From positions 1 to 64,000 of the forward strand of contig NZ_JAGT01000003.1 in assembly GCF_000526795.1 (NCBI RefSeq): 64,000 bases of DNA, written 5' to 3'. The position numbers and the translations under genes are program-made. The notes under the pieces were generated by a model that was not told the DNA's origin, searched no databases, and saw only the letters and a list, made by a program, of their open reading frames with translations. This document shows, piece after piece, positions 16,918 to 23,959 of the stretch. This DNA comes from Ruminococcus flavefaciens AE3010 (lineage in GTDB: Bacteria; Bacillota; Clostridia; Oscillospirales; Ruminococcaceae). The first letter of the stretch is position 1, and each line of letters starts with the position of its first letter.

Positions 16918-17490
16918 ATGGGCAGAATAGGATATATTAGGGTATCAACGGAACATCAGGAGACAGCTCGTCAGGAAGCTCTAATGAAGCAATATCAGGT
17001 CGAGCGTATCTTTGCCGAGAAGATGTCCGGTAAAAATGCTGACCGTCCCGAGTTGAAAGCAATGTTGGAATACGTCCGCGAGGGTGATACGTTATATATC
17101 GAAAGCATCAGTAGGCTTGGAAGATCCACCAGAGATCTGCTCAACATAATCGATGTACTTCAGCGGAAACAGGTTACTCTTGTCAGCAGTAAGGAGAACA
17201 TCGATACCAACACTCCGCAGGGACGATTCGTTCTGTCGATATTTGCGGCGCTCTCAGAGCTTGAACGTGAACAAACCCTACAGAGACAGCGTGAAGGTAT
17301 CGCTATTGCAAGATCTCAGGGAAAGTACAAAGGTCGGCAGCCTCTACCTATCGACTGGATAAAGTTCGGGCAGCTGTATGAGCAGTGGAAGTCTGGTACT
17401 ATTACGGCTGTATGGTTTCAGAAAGAGATGGGCCTGCGTGCCAACACATTTTACCGCAGGCTCAAAGAATACGAAAGAAAGTATACATAA
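16918..17490 (+). CDS. Serine recombinase (resolvase/invertase family)
   Basis: 190 residues. N-terminal catalytic domain with GYIRVST (nucleophile Ser10), the arginine motif SRLGRSTRDLL, and FVLSIFAALSELERE leading into the long dimer helix; C-terminal helix-turn-helix (WFQKEMGLRANTFYRRLKEY). It cuts and rejoins DNA at paired sites, as a resolvase or invertase. ATG at 16918 follows AAGGAG; the upstream start at 16894 lacks a site. No transposase or IS partner is visible nearby. Confidence 0.92.
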   Translation: MGRIGYIRVSTEHQETARQEALMKQYQVERIFAEKMSGKNADRPELKAMLEYVREGDTLYIESISRLGRSTRDLLNIIDVLQRKQVTLVSSKENIDTNTPQGRFVLSIFAALSELEREQTLQRQREGIAIARSQGKYKGRQPLPIDWIKFGQLYEQWKSGTITAVWFQKEMGLRANTFYRRLKEYERKYT

Positions 17491-17497
17491 ATGAGAC

Positions 17498-17519
17498 GGA
17501 GCCGGTAATAACCGGCTCC
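17498..17519 (+). terminator. Hairpin after the recombinase
   Basis: Perfect nine-bp stem GGAGCCGGT/ACCGGCTCC with AATA loop, eight bases past the stop. A T tract is weak (ATCATCTTTC). Confidence 0.55.
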
Positions 17520-17604
17520 AATCATCTTTCAATAAGGTGGCTGTTTTTATTGCAATATTTCAAAAGCCTAAAAACGACTTATATGACATGCTTTTTTTGT
17601 ATTT

Positions 17605-17624
17605 CAATAGACTATAGTCTATTG
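17605..17624. repeat. Perfect 20-bp palindrome in the recombinase-arsR gap
   Basis: CAATAGACTATAGTCTATTG reads the same on both strands. It lies in a gap (17491-17830) that also holds a short open tail ending IVEHTKITAYPIETE at 17710, possibly the end of a lost gene. The palindrome could be a protein-binding or recombination site. Confidence 0.5.
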
Positions 17625-17715
17625 GCGCACCTGTAATCCGTTCCGCACAAGTCCAATCAGGCATTGTGGAGCATACCAAAATAACAGCATACCCTATTGA
17701 AACTGAATAACAGAT

Positions 17716-17743
17716 ACAGCTCTCGATTCGTGTTGAGAGCTGT
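17716..17743 (+). terminator. Terminator upstream of arsR
   Basis: Nine-bp stem ACAGCTCTC/GAGAGCTGT followed by ATTTTTT. It shields the arsR promoter from upstream transcription. Confidence 0.8.
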
Positions 17744-17772
17744 ATTTTTTGATGAGAATTTCTGAAAACATA

Positions 17773-17801
17773 TTGACAAGCTTCAATATGTGTGATATAA
17801 T
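17773..17801 (+). promoter_or_regulatory. Promoter of the arsR operon
   Basis: TTGACA (17773-17778) and TATAAT (17796-17801) are 17 bp apart. The AT-rich spacer and start region hold imperfect dyads built from AATAT, a likely place for ArsR binding. Confidence 0.8.
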
Positions 17802-17830
17802 ATAGAAAATCATCAATGTGAGGTGAGCAA

Positions 17831-18136
17831 ATGGAACTGACAAACAAGCAGATCACCGTGATTTTTAAGGCTCTGTGCGATGAGAACCGTGTGCAGATAT
17901 TCAGGCTTCTGCAAAACGGTGAGAAATGTGCCTGCAAGCTGCTTGAAGCAATACAGTGTACCCAACCTACGCTTTCGCATCACATGAAGATACTCTGTGA
18001 CAGCGGTCTTGTGGTCGGAAGAAAAGAGGGCAAGTGGATGTATTACTCCATTTCTCCAGAGGGTACGGAGATAGCCGTGAATGTTCTGCGTGAACTGACA
18101 AAAGTGTCTGACAGCGGAGAATGCTGCTGTAAATAA
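17831..18136 (+). CDS. arsR: ArsR-family metalloregulator
   Basis: 101 residues with a winged helix-turn-helix (TQPTLSHHMKILCDSGLV, GKWMYYSI) and the metal-sensing Cys pair in EKCACKLLEA within the helix used by As(III)/Sb(III) sensors, plus a Cys-rich end (GECCCK). It should repress the downstream genes until arsenite or a similar thiophilic ion binds. First gene of a plus-strand operon. Confidence 0.9.
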   Translation: MELTNKQITVIFKALCDENRVQIFRLLQNGEKCACKLLEAIQCTQPTLSHHMKILCDSGLVVGRKEGKWMYYSISPEGTEIAVNVLRELTKVSDSGECCCK

Positions 18137-18210
18137 AATGTCCGTGGGAACACGGATTTTTATTTGCAGTTCGTATAGATAAATTCAAATATATTTATTG
18201 GAGGTAAACT

Positions 18211-18648
18211 ATGAAACACACAGAAATTGCAAGTGAGCTTTTCTCAAAGCGGTATTACTGCTCTCAGGCGGTGCTTGCGGCATTTGCCGAGGAGCTTGGA
18301 ATGACGAAGGAACAGGCATTGAAAGTCGGAGCTTGCTTCGGCGGCGGTATGTGCAAGGCTGAGGTCTGCGGAGCGTGTACGGGTGCGCTTATGGCTTTAG
18401 GGCTTAAATACGGTATGTGCGAAGACGGTGACTTAGAAAGCAAAGAGAGAGCAAACAGCTATGCCGTGCGTTTTCTTGATGAATTTGCGAAACAAAACGG
18501 CTCTTATATCTGCCGTGAGCTGCTTGACTGCGATATTTCCACCGATGAGGGCAAGGCTTATGCAAGGACAAAGGGGCTGTTCGCAATGGAATGTCCGAAG
18601 ATGATAGAGAGTGCTGTGCTGATCGCTGAAAAGCTGATAAACGAATAA
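18211..18648 (+). CDS. C_GCAxxG_C_C family redox protein
   Basis: 145 residues with ordered cysteines: YYCSQAV, GACFGGGMC, EVCGACTGALMALGLKYG, YICRELLDCD and AMECPKMIESA. The pattern matches the C_GCAxxG_C_C family, small cytoplasmic proteins thought to carry a redox or metal centre but without a settled reaction. GGAGG precedes the ATG. Its place between arsR and an ArsP-like permease links it to thiol or metalloid chemistry. Confidence 0.85.
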   Translation: MKHTEIASELFSKRYYCSQAVLAAFAEELGMTKEQALKVGACFGGGMCKAEVCGACTGALMALGLKYGMCEDGDLESKERANSYAVRFLDEFAKQNGSYICRELLDCDISTDEGKAYARTKGLFAMECPKMIESAVLIAEKLINE

Positions 18649-18728
18649 TTCTGCCGTATGAAAAATACGGCTTTTTATCCCGTGAATAAATCGACTGATT
18701 TCAATTTATCTATGGAAGGAGGTGCTTT

Positions 18729-19730
18729 ATGGGAATTTGGGACTTCATACAAGACGAGATTCTCGGTATGAAATGGCTGAACAGGCTTATCGGCTCGTTG
18801 CTGAATGCTTGTGGTCTTGATACAAGCGGAAAAATCGGTGGAAGTGTGCAGTTTTTCATTTATGATGTTATCAAGATCATGGTTCTGCTCGGTGTGCTGA
18901 TATTTCTTATATCCTACATTCAGAGCTACTTTCCGCCTGAGAGGACAAAGAAGATACTTGGCAGGTTTCACGGTATCGGCGCAAACTGTATCGCAGCACT
19001 GCTCGGCACGGTCACACCGTTCTGTTCATGCTCGTCCATACCGTTATTCATGGGATTCACAAGTGCAGGACTTCCACTTGGAGTAACATTCTCGTTCCTT
19101 ATCTCATCGCCAATGGTTGACCTCGGCTCCCTTATTCTTCTGATGAGCATATTCGGCTGGAAGGTCGCTGTGGTGTATGTGATCGTCGGACTTGTCATAG
19201 CTGTGGTCGGCGGTACGCTGATCGAAAAGCTGCACCTTGAAAGTGAGGTCGAGGAGTTTATCCGCAACGGCAAGAGTATTGACACTCCGCAGAACGAGCT
19301 GACAAAGCGTGACAGGCTGAAATACTCATGGAAACAGGTCACGGGAACTGTGAAAAAGGTCTTTACCTATGTCATATTGGGTGTAGGTATCGGTGCAGTT
19401 ATCCATAACTGGATACCCGAAGAATGGGTGATAAAGCTGCTCGGCACAGGAAATCCGTTCGGCGTTATCATAGCAACTGTCTGCGGAATACCGATGTATG
19501 CGGATATATTCGGCTGTATCCCCATAGCTGAAGCTCTGCTTGCAAAGGGTGCAAGGCTTGGAGTGGTACTCAGTTTTATGATGGGAGTCACCACGCTTTC
19601 GCTGCCGTCGATGATCATGCTGAAAAAAGCGATCAAGCCAAAGCTGTTAGGCATTTTCATCGCTATCTGTACGGTTGGAATTATCCTTGTTGGGTATTTC
19701 TTCAATATCATTCAAATCTATATCATTTAG
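18729..19730 (+). CDS. ArsP-like membrane permease (PF03773 type)
   Basis: 333 residues with about eight membrane helices and the family hallmark TPFCSCSSIPLFMGF (about 97-111), with a second conserved segment CGIPMYADIFGCIPIAEALL. Members include ArsP, which exports trivalent organoarsenicals, and many untested relatives. Start follows GGAAGGAGG. Co-transcribed with arsR, so export of an arsenical or related thiol-reactive compound is likely. Confidence 0.85.
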   Translation: MGIWDFIQDEILGMKWLNRLIGSLLNACGLDTSGKIGGSVQFFIYDVIKIMVLLGVLIFLISYIQSYFPPERTKKILGRFHGIGANCIAALLGTVTPFCSCSSIPLFMGFTSAGLPLGVTFSFLISSPMVDLGSLILLMSIFGWKVAVVYVIVGLVIAVVGGTLIEKLHLESEVEEFIRNGKSIDTPQNELTKRDRLKYSWKQVTGTVKKVFTYVILGVGIGAVIHNWIPEEWVIKLLGTGNPFGVIIATVCGIPMYADIFGCIPIAEALLAKGARLGVVLSFMMGVTTLSLPSMIMLKKAIKPKLLGIFIAICTVGIILVGYFFNIIQIYII

Positions 19731-19741
19731 GAGGAAACTAT

Positions 19742-20113
19742 ATGGCTCTGTTTGGAAAGAAAAAGGAAGAAATAAAAGCTGAAACATCCTGCTGTTGTGG
19801 CTGTGGGCAGTCTGCCAGTGAGGTCACATCGACCTGTTGCGGAGAAAAGGTCAAGGGTATCTGCTGTATCAAAGTCCTCGGTTCGGGCTGTAAGTCCTGT
19901 CATCAGCTATATGAAAACACTCTGAAAGCTGTGGAAGAGTTGGGAATCGAGGTCGAGTACATCACCGATATGCAAAAGATCATGGAGTACGGCGCAATGT
20001 CAATGCCTGCGCTTGTAATCAATGAGAAGGTCGTGTCGGTGGGCAGAGTTTTGAAGCCTGCGGAGATCTCTGCTCTGGTAAGCGATATGACAGGTAAGTC
20101 GGGGTGTAAATGA
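19742..20113 (+). CDS. Thioredoxin-like small protein with Cys-rich N-terminus
   Basis: 123 residues. The C-terminal 75 residues match the small MTH895-like thioredoxin fold, active site GSGCKSCHQL (Cys50 and Cys53), cis-Pro in AMSMPALVINEKV. The N-terminus adds a run of cysteines (SCCCGCG, STCCGE, GICCIK) suited to metal binding or disulfide exchange. It follows the permease by 11 bp and probably supplies electrons to, or hands thiol-bound metalloid to, that system. Confidence 0.87.
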   Translation: MALFGKKKEEIKAETSCCCGCGQSASEVTSTCCGEKVKGICCIKVLGSGCKSCHQLYENTLKAVEELGIEVEYITDMQKIMEYGAMSMPALVINEKVVSVGRVLKPAEISALVSDMTGKSGCK

Positions 20114-20217
20114 TGAACAAGCCAAAGGTCGCATTTATGGCAGCGAGAATACCGATGAAAAGGAGCAAGACTGCTTCGCTAAGGCGTTATTCCGCTAGCA
20201 ACGGTAACATTCATTAA
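20113..20217 (+). pseudogene. Stub of arsenate reductase (arsC)
   Basis: The ATG overlaps the thioredoxin stop and begins M-N-K-P-K-V-A-F, the usual start of thioredoxin-coupled ArsC, but the catalytic CxHNSCR region that should follow at once is missing; a different sequence runs to a stop after 34 codons. In another frame the tail reads GRIYGSENTDEKEQDCFAKA, probably from unrelated DNA. This looks like an arsC cut off by deletion or insertion near 20138. Confidence 0.5.
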
Positions 20218-20251
20218 AAGTTTTTGTTAATGAATATTATTATATAGAAAT

Positions 20252-20273
20252 CAGCTCCCGTGTGAGGGAGCTG
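20252..20273 (+). terminator. Terminator of the arsR operon
   Basis: Eight-bp stem CAGCTCCC/GGGAGCTG followed by CTTCTTTC. Confidence 0.7.
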
Positions 20274-20304
20274 CTTCTTTCATAACATTATATCGCCTTT
20301 TCTT

Positions 20305-20333
20305 CGTGTGAATTTCGTGTGAAAACGTGTGAA
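20305..20333 (+). repeat. Three direct copies of CGTGTGAA
   Basis: CGTGTGAA occurs at 20305, 20316 and 20326, ten to eleven bases apart, followed by a T8 run and an inverted TCACACG at 20350. Function unknown; the roughly helical spacing could suit protein binding. The rest of 20274-20400 shows nothing else. Confidence 0.4.
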
Positions 20334-20400
20334 AAATAACTTTTTTTTCTCACACGGAGCTGCAAAAATGCAGTTGAAACTGCTTCAGATAGATAAGAGA

Positions 20401-20440
20401 AAAGCCTGTATTTCGGTGCTTTCCTCGAAATACAGGCTTT
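20401..20440 (-). terminator. Terminator of tRNA-Trp
   Basis: A perfect 15-bp stem (20401-20415 with 20426-20440) with ten-base loop begins eight bases after the encoded CCA and is followed on the minus strand by TTTCTC. Confidence 0.85.
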
Positions 20441-20447
20441 AGTAATT

Positions 20448-20523
20448 TGGCAGGGGCAGAAGGACTTGAACCCTCGGCACGCGGTTTTGGAGACCGCTGC
20501 TCTACCAACTGAGCTATACCCCT
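20448..20523 (-). tRNA. tRNA-Trp (anticodon CCA)
   Basis: 76 bases including an encoded 3' CCA. Acceptor stem AGGGGTA/TGCCCCT with one G-T pair, D arm with GCTCAGTTGGTAGAGC, anticodon loop CTCCAAA (anticodon CCA, tryptophan), T arm with GGTTCAAGTCC. A consensus promoter lies upstream and a strong terminator downstream. Confidence 0.97.
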
Positions 20524-20560
20524 ATGTTATCAAGTGTTATGAGCTAATCACAACATAATA

Positions 20561-20589
20561 ATTATATCAGAAACGATGATAGCTGTCAA
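20561..20589 (-). promoter_or_regulatory. Promoter of tRNA-Trp
   Basis: TTGACA (20584-20589) and TATAAT (20561-20566), perfect hexamers, 17 bp apart on the minus strand. Confidence 0.9.
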
Positions 20590-20678
20590 GAGATTTCAGA
20601 AAAAATTATTTTTTAATTAAATTAAGAGCAGAGCTCACAACTGATCGGCAGGGGATAGTGTTTGAGAGAATATAAATA

Positions 20679-20714
20679 AGCCCGAAAGTGATTCATGAAG
20701 AATCCTTTCGGGCT
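20679..20714 (-). terminator. Terminator of the CotH-dockerin gene
   Basis: Ten-bp stem AGCCCGAAAG/CTTTCGGGCT, about 35 bp past the stop at 20748, with a T-rich tail on the minus strand. Confidence 0.8.
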
Positions 20715-20747
20715 GTATTTATGGTGTGATACTTGGACCTTTAATGA

Positions 20748-23738
20748 TTATGCTTTAAGAGTGCTGTTGATTACTTCAAAGCGCTTGAGGAGGAAGTCGA
20801 TAACGGAGACGCTGTTGCTTCCGAACATTCCTCCGCCGCCACCGCCGCCGTTCCAATTGAAACCGCCGCCGAAGCCGCCCTCGAATGCCCAGCTCTGGTC
20901 GAATTCAGCATCTGCATCGGGCTCGTCGGAATTGAACTGGAAGTTCCACTGACCGCCGTTATTGCCGCCGTTCCAGTTGAAGCCGCCATTATTGCCGCCG
21001 TTGTTATCGCCGTTCCAGTTGAAGCCGCCGTTGTTGCCGCCATTGTTATTTCCGCCGTTATTGTTGCCGCCGTTCCAGTTAAAGCCGCCATTACCGCCGT
21101 TGCCGCCAACTTGGAGACCGTTTGCGCTCTTGGTAGTAGATGTTACGAACTGGTCAACAGAGAATGCGAAGCGGGGATCAGCTTCAACGTGTGGACGGAT
21201 CATCTGAGCATAATTTGAAACGTACTGCTCGGGGTTCTTGTAGTAATTCATGATCTCCTTAACATAGCCTGCGTACATATCATAGTACTCGGGGATCTGG
21301 AGGAGCTTTGCAAAAGGACGGTTGTCTACAGTTGCATTGTAGAGGCTTGTATTGATGTCTGAGTTTACAGAGCTTGCGCCGTCCATGAATATACCTAAGC
21401 AGAGGTTGTAGTCCCAGCCTACGAAGTAGTGCTTGCCGCCTGTATAGATAAGGTAGTAGTTATGAGCAAGTGAGCCGTTGTAGCTGTCGTAGTTGCACAT
21501 TACAGAGTTTACAGCGAATCCCTTGAGGAAGCTTGGAACGTCCATGATGTCCTCGATGAACTTATAGTTGGAAGTAGTCATCTTGTTGATAGCTGTCTTG
21601 AGCTCTTCAAGGTGTGTGAGCTGCTCGTCGTTGCCGAACTTGAGGTCAAGGTTGCTGACGGGCATCTTCTCGGTGAATGTGCTGTAGCTGTCGCCGCCGC
21701 CGAAGCCGCCCCACATACCGCCGCCGCCTGCCTGATTGCTTCTCTCGGTAGCCTTGTAGAGGTTGGAGTCGTCATCGATAGCATAGCGCTCAGCAAGTGT
21801 TGTACCGGGCTGCTCCAGTGCGAAATAGAAGCTGTAGAGCTTGCCGTTTACGTACATATCGGTGTAGCTGCTTTTTGGAGCAACACCGTCAATTGTATAC
21901 ATAGCGTCGTAGCAGATAAGGTCTCTCATGCATGAAGCGTCTGAGTAGAAGTTGTTTACACAGAATTCTGTGAGACCGCGGTAGTTATTGAGCTTTTCGT
22001 ACTTGTCAAGCTTGAAGCGGAAGCTGTACTTGCCGTTGCTTACCATCATACGTGAACTGTTGCCCTTGGTTCTGATACCGACGTTCTTGATCTCCTCGCC
22101 GTCGATAACAAGGTCACATGGGTACCACTCTTCGTTCTGTGCAGGTGCGCCCATGAATGTGCTCCAGTCGTTATCGGGCATTTTAACTTCGATCTTGTGG
22201 ATCTGCTTGAGATCGAAGAAGCTGCCGTAGAGCTGCTCCTCGTTCTCCATGTCGTTGTTTACGTCCTTGTATGCAGCAGGCTTGCCGCCCTTGAAGGTGC
22301 TGCCGCTGCTGTGCTTCATCTTGATGCCGCCTGCGAAGAGCTTATACTCACCGCTGCCGATCTCGGGAGATGAAACGATAGCGTACTTATACTTCTTTGG
22401 TGTATTATGGTCAAAGATGATATTGTTTGAAGAATCGGTAACTGCTATCGGATTATTCTTTGTCCACTCCTTTGTGAAGTCAAGCATAAGAGTGTTCTGC
22501 TCTGTGGAAGTGAGGTTCTCGCACTGGTTATCGGTAGCTGTAGCGAGGAGCTCGCCGCCTGTGATACCGATAGTGCCTGCGCTTGTGAGACCCTTGTCAC
22601 CGAATGCGCCGATCTTACCGCCTGAGATATTGATAGCTGTCTCAGCCTGGATAGCGTCCTTGCCGCACTTGATGTTTACTTCGCCGTCTTCGATATCAAC
22701 GTTGCCCTTTGAGGACTTGATACCGTCGCCCTCGGACTTGATATTGAGCTGACCGCCCTTGACTGTAACGGAAACCTTGCCCTTTACAGCGTCGTTAGCC
22801 TCAGTCTCGTTGAGTGTATCAATATTTGTTGTACCGCCTGTGAACTTGATATCGTTGTTGCAGACGATAGCAGGCTGAACGTTAGCGGTGATATTGAGGA
22901 TACCTGTACCTGCGTCGCCGCCCTTGATGGTAAGGTCGTCCTTAGCCTCAATAACGGCATCGGTCTGATTGTCACCTGCATAAGGTGAAGTGCCGTCTGA
23001 AAGTGTATTCTCGGTGCCGTCAGCAAGAGTGATAGAGGTCTTGTCTGCGTTCTTGACAAGTACAGCAGGAGCGTTCTTGCCTGTGATGTTAACGCCGTTG
23101 AATACGAGCTTTACTGTGTCGGGATCAGCATTTGCATCGGGAACCTCAACGTAGATCTGTCCGTCATCGAGAGTACCGTCGATGGTATAGCTTCCCGAGT
23201 GTGAGATAGTTACCTTTGAGCCGTTAGCCTCGGCGTATTTACCCTCAACAGTGATAGAGCTGCCCTTGAGGTGGATCTTTGTGTCAACGTCCTCCTTGGG
23301 GAGTGTTGTCACTGTGGGCTCGGGAGCTGTAGTTGTAATAACGGTTGTAGTAGCATTATTTGTAACAGTTGTAGTTGCAGTCGTAGTTGTGCTGCCCGCA
23401 GTGCTGCTGTAGCTCTCGGGAAGTTCCTTTATAATGCCGAGAAGATAACGCTGTATTGAAAGAGCGTCGTTTGATGTAAGTCCGTTGCCGCGTTCGGAAA
23501 CGTCAGCCATGTCTGTTCCTTCGGGAGTGATGTGCTTCTCGTATGTGCCTGTGGTGCCGTACTTTGAAGGATTAGCCAGAGACTGCATTATGAGTACGCA
23601 GTCGGACATATCCACAGCTCCGTCAAGATTGGCGTCGCCGTACAGCTTGTCGGCAGCTGAACCGCTGAGCGTAAGGGCTGCTGCGGAGCCGACTATACAG
23701 GCAGAAAGTATGCCTGCGATTAAGCTTTTCTTCTTCAT
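20748..23738 (-). CDS. Secreted dockerin-Cthe_2159-like-CotH kinase protein with Gly/Asn-rich tail
   Basis: 996 residues. Order: signal peptide (1-30); an N-terminal type I dockerin (about 31-105, loops GDANLDGAVDMSDCVL and GNGLTSNDALSIQRY); Thr-rich linker; a beta-helix domain (about 150-440) resembling the polygalacturonate-binding Cthe_2159 family (KGGDAGTGILNI, SEGDGIKSSKGNVDI repeats); a CotH kinase domain (about 490-860) with RTKGNSSRM and the metal motif VGWDYNLCLG; then about 100 residues of NGGNNNGG and FNWNGG repeats. CotH proteins are atypical kinases that phosphorylate secreted proteins. A dockerin at the N-terminus is less usual. Ribosome site AGGAGG. The low-complexity tail ends with a short hydrophobic helix. 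Confidence 0.9.
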   Translation of the reverse strand: MKKKSLIAGILSACIVGSAAALTLSGSAADKLYGDANLDGAVDMSDCVLIMQSLANPSKYGTTGTYEKHITPEGTDMADVSERGNGLTSNDALSIQRYLLGIIKELPESYSSTAGSTTTTATTTVTNNATTTVITTTAPEPTVTTLPKEDVDTKIHLKGSSITVEGKYAEANGSKVTISHSGSYTIDGTLDDGQIYVEVPDANADPDTVKLVFNGVNITGKNAPAVLVKNADKTSITLADGTENTLSDGTSPYAGDNQTDAVIEAKDDLTIKGGDAGTGILNITANVQPAIVCNNDIKFTGGTTNIDTLNETEANDAVKGKVSVTVKGGQLNIKSEGDGIKSSKGNVDIEDGEVNIKCGKDAIQAETAINISGGKIGAFGDKGLTSAGTIGITGGELLATATDNQCENLTSTEQNTLMLDFTKEWTKNNPIAVTDSSNNIIFDHNTPKKYKYAIVSSPEIGSGEYKLFAGGIKMKHSSGSTFKGGKPAAYKDVNNDMENEEQLYGSFFDLKQIHKIEVKMPDNDWSTFMGAPAQNEEWYPCDLVIDGEEIKNVGIRTKGNSSRMMVSNGKYSFRFKLDKYEKLNNYRGLTEFCVNNFYSDASCMRDLICYDAMYTIDGVAPKSSYTDMYVNGKLYSFYFALEQPGTTLAERYAIDDDSNLYKATERSNQAGGGGMWGGFGGGDSYSTFTEKMPVSNLDLKFGNDEQLTHLEELKTAINKMTTSNYKFIEDIMDVPSFLKGFAVNSVMCNYDSYNGSLAHNYYLIYTGGKHYFVGWDYNLCLGIFMDGASSVNSDINTSLYNATVDNRPFAKLLQIPEYYDMYAGYVKEIMNYYKNPEQYVSNYAQMIRPHVEADPRFAFSVDQFVTSTTKSANGLQVGGNGGNGGFNWNGGNNNGGNNNGGNNGGFNWNGDNNGGNNGGFNWNGGNNGGQWNFQFNSDEPDADAEFDQSWAFEGGFGGGFNWNGGGGGGGMFGSNSVSVIDFLLKRFEVINSTLKA

Positions 23739-23807
23739 TTTTGATTCCTCCTAAAAGTGTTATCGTGAAGTCATCGTTAATATATGATTACATAATAATG
23801 AATAAAT

Positions 23808-23835
23808 CTTAAAATAATCTTAAACTTACCTTAAA
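23808..23835 (-). promoter_or_regulatory. Three 11-bp direct repeats upstream of the CotH gene
   Basis: On the minus strand TTTAAG recurs at 23830-23835, 23819-23824 and 23808-23813, exactly 11 bp apart, 70-100 bp before the start. Helical-turn spacing is the signature of OmpR/PhoB-type regulator boxes. No convincing -35 follows, consistent with an activated promoter. Confidence 0.55.
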
Positions 23836-23959
23836 AATACCTCTTTTTACAGCATTTTGTTCAGAAAAAACGAAAAAAGTGCATCTCCTATATACAAATA
23901 GCTGTTCGTTAAAAGATAAGCGCAGCAGACATAACTGCTGCGCCAAACTTTGTAAATAT

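Noticed and set aside
16894..17490. A complete transposon around the serine recombinase
   Set aside because: No transposase partner, terminal inverted repeats or target duplication could be matched by eye.
17560..17937. A 125-aa minus-strand gene
   Set aside because: It overlaps the arsR promoter, terminator and N-terminus, has no ribosome site and no family resemblance.
20305..20333. A CRISPR array
   Set aside because: Only three 8-bp repeats with 2-3 bp between them; no spacers and no cas genes in the window.
22249..22752. A 167-aa plus-strand gene within the CotH region
   Set aside because: It is a shadow of the well-supported dockerin-CotH gene in another frame.
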